DNA of 64,000 nt, from NCBI RefSeq assembly GCF_001436315.1, contig NZ_AYZA01000009.1, positions 1 through 64,000 on the forward strand, written 5' to 3'. Position numbers and translations under genes: made by a program. The notes below the pieces were generated by a model. The model had not been told where the DNA came from, searched no databases, and worked only from the letters and a program-made list of their open reading frames with translations. The stretch is from Ligilactobacillus aviarius subsp. aviarius DSM 20655. Lineage in GTDB: Bacteria; Bacillota; Bacilli; Lactobacillales; Lactobacillaceae. Shown here piece after piece: positions 19,628 through 27,096 of the stretch; position 1 is the first letter of the stretch; every line of letters begins with the position of its first letter.

Positions 19628-20306
19628 ACTTAATTATCCGTTTAATATCCCACAAACTCATCCCGAAATTATCCTTCAAGATCTTGACGATCCGCGACGT
19701 TCCTAACGAATTTATGATGTTGGCGACTTCTTGATTAGTAAGTGTCGTTTCATAATGTGGCGGCAGTTTAACCGTGAACCGCTGCGGGAAGATGGCTTGA
19801 GCCACGCCGTAACACTGGTACGCGGTATTTTTATTGGTTTGAAAAACTTTGCGGTCGACCTCCAGCCGGATTTCAATGTCGTATTCCGGGACATCGACCG
19901 TGAAGCGGTACGGGCTTTCCTTGCGAATCGGATATTTGTTTAAGAAGACCCAGCAACCTGGATGGCGTGTCATTCCAGCTGCGGGGAAAATCAGGCATTC
20001 TTTGCCCATGATCGGCAGCTGCCGCGTTCCGGGGTGCGAAGTTTGATAAAGATGGTTGACGATCCCGTCGATCAGAACTGCCCCAAGATCACCGTGCGGC
20101 GCAAGCAGCTTTTTGATCAGTACTTTCGGAGTTTGCGAGGTCTTAATGATCGTGCCATCGTTGCGAAAAATCATGGTGCGCAGATTTTGTTCATGGATTT
20201 TACAAAACATGATGGTCGTTGCTGGATCGAGGGTGGCATCATGATCGATCACGATCCGGGATGAATGGCGAAGCTGGTTCGTATTAACATGATATGTAAT
20301 CAGCAT
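19626..20306 (-). CDS. comK: ComK-like competence transcription factor
   Basis: A 226-residue protein resembling Bacillus ComK, the DNA-binding master regulator of competence genes. The central region follows the family pattern: a positively charged strand-turn segment, then HLYQTSHPGTRQLPIM, CLIFPAAGMTRHPGCWVF, matching ComK's KPPI...IFLFPT-S-T-RPQC-WI arrangement. The start at 20306 is preferred over 20312 because AGGAG lies 8 nt before it. It is divergent from a sigma factor gene, with a 250-bp AT-rich intergenic region containing an inverted repeat. ComK homologues exist in lactobacilli, but their targets are poorly known. Confidence 0.8.
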   Translation of the reverse strand: MLITYHVNTNQLRHSSRIVIDHDATLDPATTIMFCKIHEQNLRTMIFRNDGTIIKTSQTPKVLIKKLLAPHGDLGAVLIDGIVNHLYQTSHPGTRQLPIMGKECLIFPAAGMTRHPGCWVFLNKYPIRKESPYRFTVDVPEYDIEIRLEVDRKVFQTNKNTAYQCYGVAQAIFPQRFTVKLPPHYETTLTNQEVANIINSLGTSRIVKILKDNFGMSLWDIKRIIK

Positions 20307-20425
20307 GGGCATAACTCCTGACTGGATTATTAATTTTTATTAAAAATGATAATATTTTGTTATATTTATAAATTTTACTTAACGGTTAGCACTCCTGTCA
20401 ACGCTTTCTTTAATCATTCTGAATT

Positions 20426-20447
20426 TTAGAATTCGATTCAATTCTAA
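20426..20447. promoter_or_regulatory. Inverted repeat in the comK-sigma intergenic region
   Basis: Perfect 8-bp arms TTAGAATT and AATTCTAA separated by 6 bp (CGATTC), located between the two divergent regulator genes. Its form suits a dimeric DNA-binding protein, but the binding protein is unknown. No T tract follows, so it is not a terminator. Confidence 0.4.
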
Positions 20448-20544
20448 GCCTTTGAAATTGATTGCTATCTATTAAGAATTAACCGAATTTTTTATGCTTG
20501 AAGTATCAATTTGGCCAGGTTGAAATTCAAACAAAGGAAACGTC

Positions 20545-20583
20545 ATGACCGGATTTGAATGTGGAAAATCAAGATGGATTTAA
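20545..20583 (+). other. Short out-of-frame ORF with the best ribosome site, overlapping the sigma-factor start
   Basis: ATG at 20545 lies at ideal distance from AAAGGA (20534-20539) and opens a 12-codon frame (MTGFECGKSRWI) that stops at 20583, inside the sigma-factor gene in another frame. The sigma frame itself has a stop at 20546-20548 and must start at TTG 20555 or GTG 20561, neither with a strong ribosome site. This may be a control peptide, a frameshift site or a sequence error. Confidence 0.4.
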
Positions 20584-21079
20584 GGAATTATTAGCCGATG
20601 ACACCGTGATTTATGCGGTGTTGAAGAAGCTGCATATTACGAAAGCCCATAATGAGTATGATGATTTGGTTTCGGAAGGGCGCCTGCTGTATTTAAAGGC
20701 GTATGCGACGAATCAGTATACCGGAAAACGCCGGTTTAATTATTTCTTCACCAAGATCTACTGGGGCTTGCTGGATTATTTAAGCAAGCAGCAGCGCAAT
20801 CATGAAGTTGAAGCGCCAATCATTTCAACTGCTGATGAAGACTGGGATATTGTGGATGACCGGGTCGATGTGCATGCTGGAATTGAAGAGGCGGAGTTAT
20901 TGGCAGCCGTTCGCGCAATCTGTACTGCGAAGGAATGGCTGTACGTTGAACAACGGCTTCAAGGCAAAAAAGTGGCGGAAATTGCCGCGCAAATCGGGGT
21001 TCATCCGAATGCGATTTATCGGCGTAAAGCCCGGTTGCGAAAGAAAGTTGAATCTTTTTTTGAAAAAAATCAATTTTGA
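20555..21079 (+). CDS. ComX/SigH-like sigma-70 family factor
   Basis: A 174-residue small sigma factor. Residues about 15-85 form a region 2-like segment (EYDDLVSEGRLLYLKAYATN followed by FNYFFTKIYWGLLDYL), and 130-170 a region 4 helix-turn-helix (GKKVAEIAAQIGVHPNAIYRRKARLRKKV). Size and layout match lactobacillal SigH/ComX, the competence-type alternative sigma. The start is ambiguous: TTG 20555 or GTG 20561, both with weak ribosome sites, while a strong site points to an out-of-frame ATG at 20545. Poor initiation would fit a normally silent regulator. It is divergent from the ComK-like gene and followed by a DUF1659-DUF2922 pair. Confidence 0.85.
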   Translation: MNVENQDGFKELLADDTVIYAVLKKLHITKAHNEYDDLVSEGRLLYLKAYATNQYTGKRRFNYFFTKIYWGLLDYLSKQQRNHEVEAPIISTADEDWDIVDDRVDVHAGIEEAELLAAVRAICTAKEWLYVEQRLQGKKVAEIAAQIGVHPNAIYRRKARLRKKVESFFEKNQF

Positions 21080-21153
21080 GGGTGGGAAAAATCGCGGGTC
21101 AATTCGTTAATAAAGATGTAAGGGGCGCGCGACTTACACCACCACGATGAACT

Positions 21154-21203
21154 TGAAAATCGGTTTTGATCCGATGACAGGTCGTGATCGAACTTGATTT
21201 TCA
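21154..21203 (+). other. Hairpin in the leader of the DUF1659 gene
   Basis: TGAAAATC (21154-21161) pairs with GATTTTCA (21196-21203); inside, GATCCGA pairs with TCG(T)GATC. GAACTTGA occurs at both edges. There is no T tract, so this would be a leader structure or a protein-binding site rather than a terminator. Confidence 0.4.
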
Positions 21204-21230
21204 GCCATTTAGAAATTGGAGGAATTTAAA

Positions 21231-21455
21231 ATGACAGTTAAAGCAGAATGGAAGAAGACCGGAATTTACCTTGAACATGATTTAGGCGAAGGCAAGACCC
21301 GCCGGCGGACATTTAACGGCGTGAATGCCAGCGCAACTGACGACAAGATCGCGGAATTTGCTGAAATCATCGGCAAGTTGACCGGCGAAAATGTTGTTAA
21401 CATCAAGGTTACCCGGACCGAAGAGCTTTCAGCTTCACCAGCAGTTAGTGAATAA
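21231..21455 (+). CDS. DUF1659 family small protein
   Basis: A 74-residue soluble protein (from ATG 21231, 8 nt after GGAGG) with the pattern of DUF1659: a short hydrophilic start, RRTFNGVNASATDDKI, then a helix AEFAEIIGKLTGENVVNIKVTRTEEL. In Firmicutes this family is typically encoded next to a DUF2922 protein, as here. The function is unknown. Its place behind a competence-type sigma factor suggests that the pair belongs to that sigma's regulon or assists it. The 150-bp leader is long and can fold. Confidence 0.75.
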   Translation: MTVKAEWKKTGIYLEHDLGEGKTRRRTFNGVNASATDDKIAEFAEIIGKLTGENVVNIKVTRTEELSASPAVSE

Positions 21456-21491
21456 TCGGTCAGCGAATTAATTACGAAAGAGGGAATTTAA

Positions 21492-21719
21492 ATGAAGAAA
21501 TTAAACTTAGGTTTTCGCTCAGCAACGAAGAACACAATGCACCACTTGCAGCTTAACTACGTAAAAACGGAACTTGAAGCTGAACCGTTGAAGAAGTACA
21601 TGGCGCAGATTGCAGCGTTAGGAATCTTCAGCGATAAGAACGGTGAAATGGTGTTCGCAACGCCGGCTTCCGCAAGCTACATTGATACGGAAGAAAAAGT
21701 GGTGTTTGCGGAAAAATAG
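21492..21719 (+). CDS. DUF2922 family small protein
   Basis: A 75-residue protein with the DUF2922 layout: KLNLGFRSATKNTMHHLQLNYVK (strand), a central helix EAEPLKKYMAQIAALGIF, and a terminal strand with ATPASASYIDTEEKVVF. The ATG has AAAGAGGGA upstream and lies 36 bp after the DUF1659 gene. The two small proteins are usually encoded as a pair and may form a complex; this is inference from gene neighbourhood. A perfect terminator follows. Confidence 0.8.
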   Translation: MKKLNLGFRSATKNTMHHLQLNYVKTELEAEPLKKYMAQIAALGIFSDKNGEMVFATPASASYIDTEEKVVFAEK

Positions 21720-21736
21720 GTTGATATAAGGTTTAG

Positions 21737-21770
21737 AGATCCTGCTGAAAAGCAGGATCTTTTTATATCT
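21737..21770 (+). terminator. Rho-independent terminator after the DUF2922 gene
   Basis: Perfect 10-bp arms AGATCCTGCT / AGCAGGATCT with a GAAA tetraloop, then TTTTATATCT. Confidence 0.88.
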
Positions 21771-21904
21771 AAAAAAAACCTTTTGAATAGCAATCATCAT
21801 AGTTGGGGTTTATACCAAGGGGATACTTTCGGACATTTAAGGTGTTGAGTTCCAATTAAATTTTAAGTAGGAAGCGAATTGAAATGGAAATGATTCAAAT
21901 TAAT

Positions 21905-21933
21905 TTGACATTTGATTCTTAAAGCACTAATAT
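21905..21933 (+). promoter_or_regulatory. Strong promoter of the TetR-ABC exporter operon
   Basis: Consensus TTGACA (21905-21910), a 17-bp spacer and TAATAT (21928-21933). It is the best-matching vegetative promoter noticed in the window. The -10 element overlaps the first operator palindrome, so it should be shut when the repressor binds. Confidence 0.85.
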
Positions 21934-21962
21934 GACATATTGTCATATGACAGTGTGTCATA
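21931..21962. promoter_or_regulatory. Two overlapping 17-bp palindromic operators for the TetR regulator
   Basis: TATGACA-TAT-TGTCATA (21931-21947) and TATGACA-GTG-TGTCATA (21946-21962) share two bases. Identical 7-bp arms with different 3-bp centres are what two repressor dimers on neighbouring sites would need. They cover the -10 box and probable start point of the operon promoter. Confidence 0.85.
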
Positions 21963-21983
21963 TAATTAGAAAGGAATGAAAAA

Positions 21984-22625
21984 ATGCCGAAGCAAACATT
22001 TCTGAATCTTCCGCAGGAGAAGCAGCGGCGGCTATTGAAGGCGGGTTTTGAAGAGTTTTCTCGGGTGCCGGCGATTGACGCTTCCATCAGCAATATTATT
22101 AAACTTGCTGAGATTCCGCGCGGAAGTTTTTACCAGTATTTTGAAGATAAATATGATCTGCAGGCCTACTTAGTGATGCAGTTTTCGCAAGAGTGGTATC
22201 AAACATGGCGCCAGCTTTTGCAGGAACATCAGGGTGATTTCTTTGCAGCAGTGCCGCTTTTGTTCAAGGATATTCTTGATATGATGCGGGATGAAAAGAA
22301 TCATGCCTTTTGGAAGAATACCTTTTTCCAGTTCCGTAATTCAAAGGAAATGCGCAAGGCGCTTCATCAGCAACGGCGGTCAAAACACGGGGATGACCGT
22401 GAGTTGATTAATCAGCAGAAATTACGAATCGAATTGACCGCGCATAACTATGTTTTGCTTAACCGGCAGATCACAACGATGATGATCCAGTCGATCAGCA
22501 TGTATTTTATGGCGGACCGCTTCAACGTTGATGATCCGTATCAGGAAGCGATTCAAAATTTTAATACCTTATTGAATTGGTTACAATTCGGAATTCAAGA
22601 TCAAGGAGGAAATGCGGATGATTAA
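21984..22625 (+). CDS. TetR/AcrR family transcriptional repressor
   Basis: A 213-residue regulator with an N-terminal helix-turn-helix (residues about 10-55, including ASISNIIKLAEIPRGSFYQYFEDKYDL in two parts, the typical recognition helix followed by FYxYFxxK) and a variable C-terminal ligand domain. The ATG at 21984 follows AAAGGA. It is the first gene of an operon with two ABC exporter subunits, and two palindromes lie just upstream, so it very probably represses its own operon until a drug or other transported compound binds. Its end overlaps the start of the first ABC gene by 8 bp. Confidence 0.92.
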   Translation: MPKQTFLNLPQEKQRRLLKAGFEEFSRVPAIDASISNIIKLAEIPRGSFYQYFEDKYDLQAYLVMQFSQEWYQTWRQLLQEHQGDFFAAVPLLFKDILDMMRDEKNHAFWKNTFFQFRNSKEMRKALHQQRRSKHGDDRELINQQKLRIELTAHNYVLLNRQITTMMIQSISMYFMADRFNVDDPYQEAIQNFNTLLNWLQFGIQDQGGNADD

Positions 22626-24357
22626 TCTATTGAAGAAACGATTGCCGAAGTCGAAGGTTATCGGAGCAACGATTTTCATGGCGATTCAAGTCATAACGAC
22701 GCTGTACTTGCCGACGCTGACTTCGAACATCGTCAATAATGGGGTTGCGAAGGGCAATGTTCATTACATTTGGATGGTCGGTATTCAGATGATGATTTTC
22801 TCGCTGATCAGTGTTGCAGCCGCAGCGTTTAACGTTTATTTTTCAGCAAAAGGTTCGCAAAAGTTAGGGCAGCGGTTGCGCAGTGACGTCTATCGCAAAG
22901 TGATCAATTATTCGCATGATGAAATGAACCAGATCGGGACGTCATCATTGGTTACGCGGACAACCAACGACATTATGCAGATTCAAAACGTAACGTTGAT
23001 GTTTTTGCGAATGATGTTGATGGCGCCATTGATGTTGATTGGCGCAAGTATTTTAGCTTACCGGCGGAGTGCAACGTTGACGACGATCTTTATTGTCATT
23101 TTGCCGTTGATCGCGGTCATTATGGCATTGGTGATCCGCTTTGCCGGTCCGTTATTCTTTGCGATGCAAAAGAAAACCGACCGCGTTAACCAGGTTTTTC
23201 GTGAAGGCTTAACGGGAGTCCGGGTCATTCGGGCCTTTCGGCAAGATGAACTGGAACAGCAACGCTTCGATGAAGTCAACAAGGATTACACGCACAATGC
23301 GATCAAAGTTTACAACATTACCGGGTTAATGATGCCATTGATGACGCTGATCATGAGTGCAATGAATATTGTAATTACTTATTGGGGCAGTCACTTGATT
23401 GCCTTTCAAGCCACGGAAGTCGGGAACATGATCGCTTTTATCACGTATGCAGCTCAAATTTTGATGAGTTTTGCGATGCTTTCAATGGTGTTCGTAATGG
23501 TTCCGCGGGCGCAGGCGTCAGCGAAACGGTTGAATCAGGTCTTGAACATGACGACGCCGATCACGGACGCTAAGGATCCGCAATCATTGGATAAACCATC
23601 GGCGCTTGAATTTGACAACGTGGCGTTCAAGTATGCGGATGCCCAAAAGGATGCGCTTGAAGGGGTCAACTTTAAGCTGCATGCCGGCCAGACGCTGGCG
23701 ATCATTGGTGGAACTGGGTCAGGGAAATCGACTTTGATCAACCTGATTCCGCGGTTTTATGACGCGACTCAGGGTGAAGTTAAGGTCAATGGGGTCGATG
23801 TTCGGAACACGACGTTGCAGGCCATTCACCAGGCCGTTTCATTTGTCCCGCAAAAGGCGAACCTGTTTGAAGGCACGCTGCGCGAAAACATGCAGTTCGG
23901 GGATGCCAAAGCAACCGATGAACAGATTTGGCACGCCCTTGAGATTGCGCAAGCCAGTGATTTTGTGAAGGAACTGGACGGGCAGCTTGACGCGCACGTT
24001 GAACAGGGCGGCGCTAACTTTTCTGGTGGGCAGCGGCAACGGTTAGCAATTGCCCGTGCCTTGGTCAAACAAGCTTCCGTTTACGTTTTCGATGATTCAT
24101 TTTCAGCATTGGACTTTAAGACGGACGCGAAGTTGCGGGCAGCCTTGAAAGCCGATGAAGAAATTCAAAAACACGTTGTGGTCATTGTTGGTCAACGGGT
24201 TTCAACGATTGCTGATGCCGATTTGATTTTGGTATTGGATAAAGGTCAAGTCGTCGGCCAAGGAACTCACCAGGAATTACTCGCAACGAACAAGGTTTAC
24301 CAGTCAATTGTGAACTCCCAAATTCGGGAATCAAAGGAGGGTGAACAAAATGCCTAA
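22618..24357 (+). CDS. Heterodimeric ABC exporter, subunit with degenerate ATPase site
   Basis: A 579-residue half-transporter: six membrane helices (about 1-310) plus a nucleotide-binding domain. Walker A GGTGSGKST starts at residue 364 and the signature is a normal FSGGQ. The catalytic Glu position after Walker B is Asp (D492 then D493, S494) and the H-loop histidine is Gln (Q526 in VGQRVST). This matches the LmrC/TM287-like subunit of heterodimeric exporters, whose own site hydrolyses ATP poorly. ATG 22618 has AGGAGG 9 nt upstream; ATG 22612 is too close. Likely role: efflux of drugs or peptides with the next subunit. Confidence 0.93.
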   Translation: MINLLKKRLPKSKVIGATIFMAIQVITTLYLPTLTSNIVNNGVAKGNVHYIWMVGIQMMIFSLISVAAAAFNVYFSAKGSQKLGQRLRSDVYRKVINYSHDEMNQIGTSSLVTRTTNDIMQIQNVTLMFLRMMLMAPLMLIGASILAYRRSATLTTIFIVILPLIAVIMALVIRFAGPLFFAMQKKTDRVNQVFREGLTGVRVIRAFRQDELEQQRFDEVNKDYTHNAIKVYNITGLMMPLMTLIMSAMNIVITYWGSHLIAFQATEVGNMIAFITYAAQILMSFAMLSMVFVMVPRAQASAKRLNQVLNMTTPITDAKDPQSLDKPSALEFDNVAFKYADAQKDALEGVNFKLHAGQTLAIIGGTGSGKSTLINLIPRFYDATQGEVKVNGVDVRNTTLQAIHQAVSFVPQKANLFEGTLRENMQFGDAKATDEQIWHALEIAQASDFVKELDGQLDAHVEQGGANFSGGQRQRLAIARALVKQASVYVFDDSFSALDFKTDAKLRAALKADEEIQKHVVVIVGQRVSTIADADLILVLDKGQVVGQGTHQELLATNKVYQSIVNSQIRESKEGEQNA

Positions 24358-26185
24358 ACGAAATCGCGGTCCAATTGAAAAACCGCAGCACTTTTGGAAG
24401 ACAACATGGCGGTTATTAAAGTACATGAAGAATCAGATTGCGGCCATTTTAGTTACGATGGCGTTGGCAATCACCGCGCAAGTATTGCAGATTCGCACGC
24501 CGAAAATTTTGGGTCAGACAACGACGACGATTTTTGAAGGCGTGATGAAAGGAACGGCAATGCAAAAAGCCGGCATTGCGATGCATCACTGGCCAATTGA
24601 TTTTCACAAAATCGGCCACATTTTAATGATCGTCATGGCAATGTACGTCGGTTCAGCCGTATTAACGTTTATCCAACGGGTCATCATGAACTACATGTCG
24701 CAACATACCGTTTACAGCATGCGGAAACAGTTGAAGCATAAAATGATGACGGTGCCGGTCAACTTTTACGACACGCACTCGAACGGGGATATTATCAGTA
24801 CGGCCATTAATGATATGGATAACATTTCATCAACTTTGCAGCAAAGCTTGATGCAGTTGGTTACATCCGTTGTTCAACTTGTCGGAACGTTATGGCTGAT
24901 GTTGACGATCAGCTGGAAACTTACGTTGATCATCGTTTGCTCAGTGCCGTTAAGTATGATTTGTATCGGCATTATTGCGCCGCAATCGCAGAAAAATTTC
25001 GGTGCGCAACAAAAGCACCTCGGAATTTTGAACGGGGCAATCGAAGAAAACTATGCGGGTCAAAACGTGATCAAGAGTTTTAACCGGGAACAAAAGACGA
25101 TCGATGATTTTGAAAAGGAAAACGAAGCCTTATACCAAGCATCATGGCGGGCCCAAATGGCTTCCGGAATTATGATGCCGATCATGTCATTTATCAGTAA
25201 CTTGACTTACGTTTGCGTTGCGATTGTCGGTGGAATTCAAGTTACCAGTGGGCAGATTTCATTAGGGAACGTGCAGGCGATGTTGCAATACACGACCAAC
25301 TTCTCGCAACCAATTTCCCAGTTAGCCAACCTGGCAAACACGATTCAATTAACGATTGCATCTGCTGAACGGGTCTTCGGCGTTTTGGATGAACCAGATA
25401 TGCAGGAAACGAAATCCGGGTTACCGGTTGAAAAGGATCCGGCCGGGTTAATTGAATTTGAACACGTGAAGTTTGGTTATGACAACGCCCCGATTTTGAT
25501 GGAAGATTATAATTTGACGGTCAAGCAAGGGCATATGACCGCAATCGTCGGGCCGACCGGTGCCGGCAAGACGACAATCATCAACCTGCTTGAACGGTTC
25601 TATGATATTAAAGGCGGTTCGATTCGGTTAAACGGGGTCGATACGCGGGATATGAGCCGCGAAGAATTACGGTCCCACTTTGCGATGGTCTTGCAGGATA
25701 CATGGTTATTCTCAGGCACGATTTGGGATAACTTGAAGTACGGGCGCGAGGATGCAACGGATGAAGAGGTCCTTGCGGCTGCAAAGGCGGCGCATGTGGA
25801 TGATTTTGTGGAACAATTACCCAACGGTTACCAAACCGTTTTGGATGAATCCGCTTCGAACATTTCACAAGGACAGCGGCAGTTGTTGACAATTGCGCGG
25901 GCGTTTGTAGCTGATCCCGAAATTTTGATTTTGGATGAAGCCACCTCAAGCGTTGACACGCGAACTGAATTACAGATTCAACATGCCATGAACAAGCTGC
26001 TTGAAGGGCGGACGAGTTTTGTAGTTGCGCACCGGTTATCAACAATTCAGGATGCGGATAACATTATTGTGATGAATCATGGTTCAATTGTGGAAACCGG
26101 AATGCATAATCAGTTATTGGCGAAGAATGGTTTCTACGCTGATTTGTATAATTCACAATTTGAAGGCAATATTCAGATGGATTAG
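24350..26185 (+). CDS. Heterodimeric ABC exporter, subunit with canonical ATPase site
   Basis: A 611-residue half-transporter, LmrD/YheH-like, with an N-terminal extension before six membrane helices. Walker A is GPTGAGKTT, Walker B ends ILDE (D529, E530), and the H-loop is VAHRLST with H561, so it has all catalytic residues. Its signature motif is altered to ISQGQ (505-509); this motif faces the degenerate site of the partner, completing the usual asymmetric pair. ATG 24350, 10 nt after AAAGGAGG, overlaps the partner's stop codon by 8 bp. Expressed from the TetR-controlled promoter. Confidence 0.93.
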   Translation: MPKRNRGPIEKPQHFWKTTWRLLKYMKNQIAAILVTMALAITAQVLQIRTPKILGQTTTTIFEGVMKGTAMQKAGIAMHHWPIDFHKIGHILMIVMAMYVGSAVLTFIQRVIMNYMSQHTVYSMRKQLKHKMMTVPVNFYDTHSNGDIISTAINDMDNISSTLQQSLMQLVTSVVQLVGTLWLMLTISWKLTLIIVCSVPLSMICIGIIAPQSQKNFGAQQKHLGILNGAIEENYAGQNVIKSFNREQKTIDDFEKENEALYQASWRAQMASGIMMPIMSFISNLTYVCVAIVGGIQVTSGQISLGNVQAMLQYTTNFSQPISQLANLANTIQLTIASAERVFGVLDEPDMQETKSGLPVEKDPAGLIEFEHVKFGYDNAPILMEDYNLTVKQGHMTAIVGPTGAGKTTIINLLERFYDIKGGSIRLNGVDTRDMSREELRSHFAMVLQDTWLFSGTIWDNLKYGREDATDEEVLAAAKAAHVDDFVEQLPNGYQTVLDESASNISQGQRQLLTIARAFVADPEILILDEATSSVDTRTELQIQHAMNKLLEGRTSFVVAHRLSTIQDADNIIVMNHGSIVETGMHNQLLAKNGFYADLYNSQFEGNIQMD

Positions 26186-26196
26186 GAGGAATGAAC

Positions 26197-27057
26197 ATGC
26201 ACAAAAAATTAGGAATAATTTTAACCGCGGGGCTTTCATTGCTTCTAACCGGCTGTAGCAAGGTCAGTTTATCGACCACGGCGAAAACTTATTCACCGGA
26301 TGAAATGGTTGCCGTCGTTAAGGGTCATACCGCTAACCAAAATACGGTTACCTATCAAATTGACAATGGAACAAAGCACAGCGTTAAGGTTCACGACAAA
26401 ACCTTTGTGATTCAGGTCCCAGCAAGTGATCAGCAACAAAAAGTGAAGATCACAGCTGCGCATGGCGGTCAGCAACAGCAGCAAACCGTAATGGTGAACG
26501 CGGCGAAAAAACTGGGCAACTACCAGCAAATTGTGCAAAAGTACAATCAAATGGTCGTCATGAGCAAGTTATCCCCGCAAGAGGTTCAGACGTTAAAGAC
26601 AGCATCGGCCTTGAAGAAGGCGTCAAGCTCACCAAATCTGCAACTGATGCAGCAAATGGGGCAGGTGCAACAGGTTGAACAAAAGGTTCAGCAGTTGCAA
26701 TCCACAACCAAAAGTGAACAACTCCCAGCGCAGTTAAGCGGGATTCACAATGTCGTGGATAACTCAGCATATACGTTGCGGTTGAATGTGCAAAACGGGA
26801 ATTTGATGGGGGCTACAATGATGATCCCGGTCAAAAGTTTTAAGGACAAGGCTCAGGCGCAGCAATTCGGCACGGCGTTTGCACTTTTCAGTCAAGCCCT
26901 TGGCGCCAATGGCAAGCAGCTCATGCATGAATTTGAAAGCAAGACGAAGAATCAGGATAAAACCCAGACAACGTCGAAGACGATTATCAATCATAGAATC
27001 AAGTACTCGATCGGGTTTTCAACAACTGAATTATATGTGTATATTACAAAGGCATAA
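26197..27057 (+). CDS. Glutamine-rich lipoprotein in the ABC exporter operon
   Basis: A 286-residue exported lipoprotein. A signal peptide ends with lipobox LLTGC, placing the lipid-modified cysteine at residue 20. The mature part begins with a small beta-rich region (TVTYQIDNGTKHSVKVHDKTF), then a Gln-rich probable coiled coil (about residues 90-175, with QQMGQVQQVEQKVQQLQ), then a C-terminal domain. No family was recognised. ATG 26197 is preferred over 26191, which abuts AGGAGGA. It begins 11 bp after the exporter, so it probably acts with it outside the membrane or is co-induced as part of an envelope-stress response. Confidence 0.8.
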   Translation: MHKKLGIILTAGLSLLLTGCSKVSLSTTAKTYSPDEMVAVVKGHTANQNTVTYQIDNGTKHSVKVHDKTFVIQVPASDQQQKVKITAAHGGQQQQQTVMVNAAKKLGNYQQIVQKYNQMVVMSKLSPQEVQTLKTASALKKASSSPNLQLMQQMGQVQQVEQKVQQLQSTTKSEQLPAQLSGIHNVVDNSAYTLRLNVQNGNLMGATMMIPVKSFKDKAQAQQFGTAFALFSQALGANGKQLMHEFESKTKNQDKTQTTSKTIINHRIKYSIGFSTTELYVYITKA

Positions 27058-27060
27058 AAA

Positions 27061-27096
27061 AACGGTTGCGCAATCAAGCGCAACCGTTCTTTTTTA
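27061..27096. terminator. Bidirectional terminator after the exporter operon
   Basis: Perfect 11-bp arms AACGGTTGCGC / GCGCAACCGTT, loop AATCAA, with T residues on the right and A residues on the left. The convergent gatD ends here. Confidence 0.9.

Noticed and set aside
20313-20400. ComK-box (AAAA-N5-TTTT pair) upstream of the ComK-like gene
   Set aside because: The segment is AT-rich with A and T tracts, but the spacings do not match the AAAA-N5-TTTT dyad pairs, so no call was made.
21766-21904. A possible gene or RNA between the DUF2922 terminator and the TetR promoter
   Set aside because: Only short open frames without ribosome sites and no stable fold were seen.
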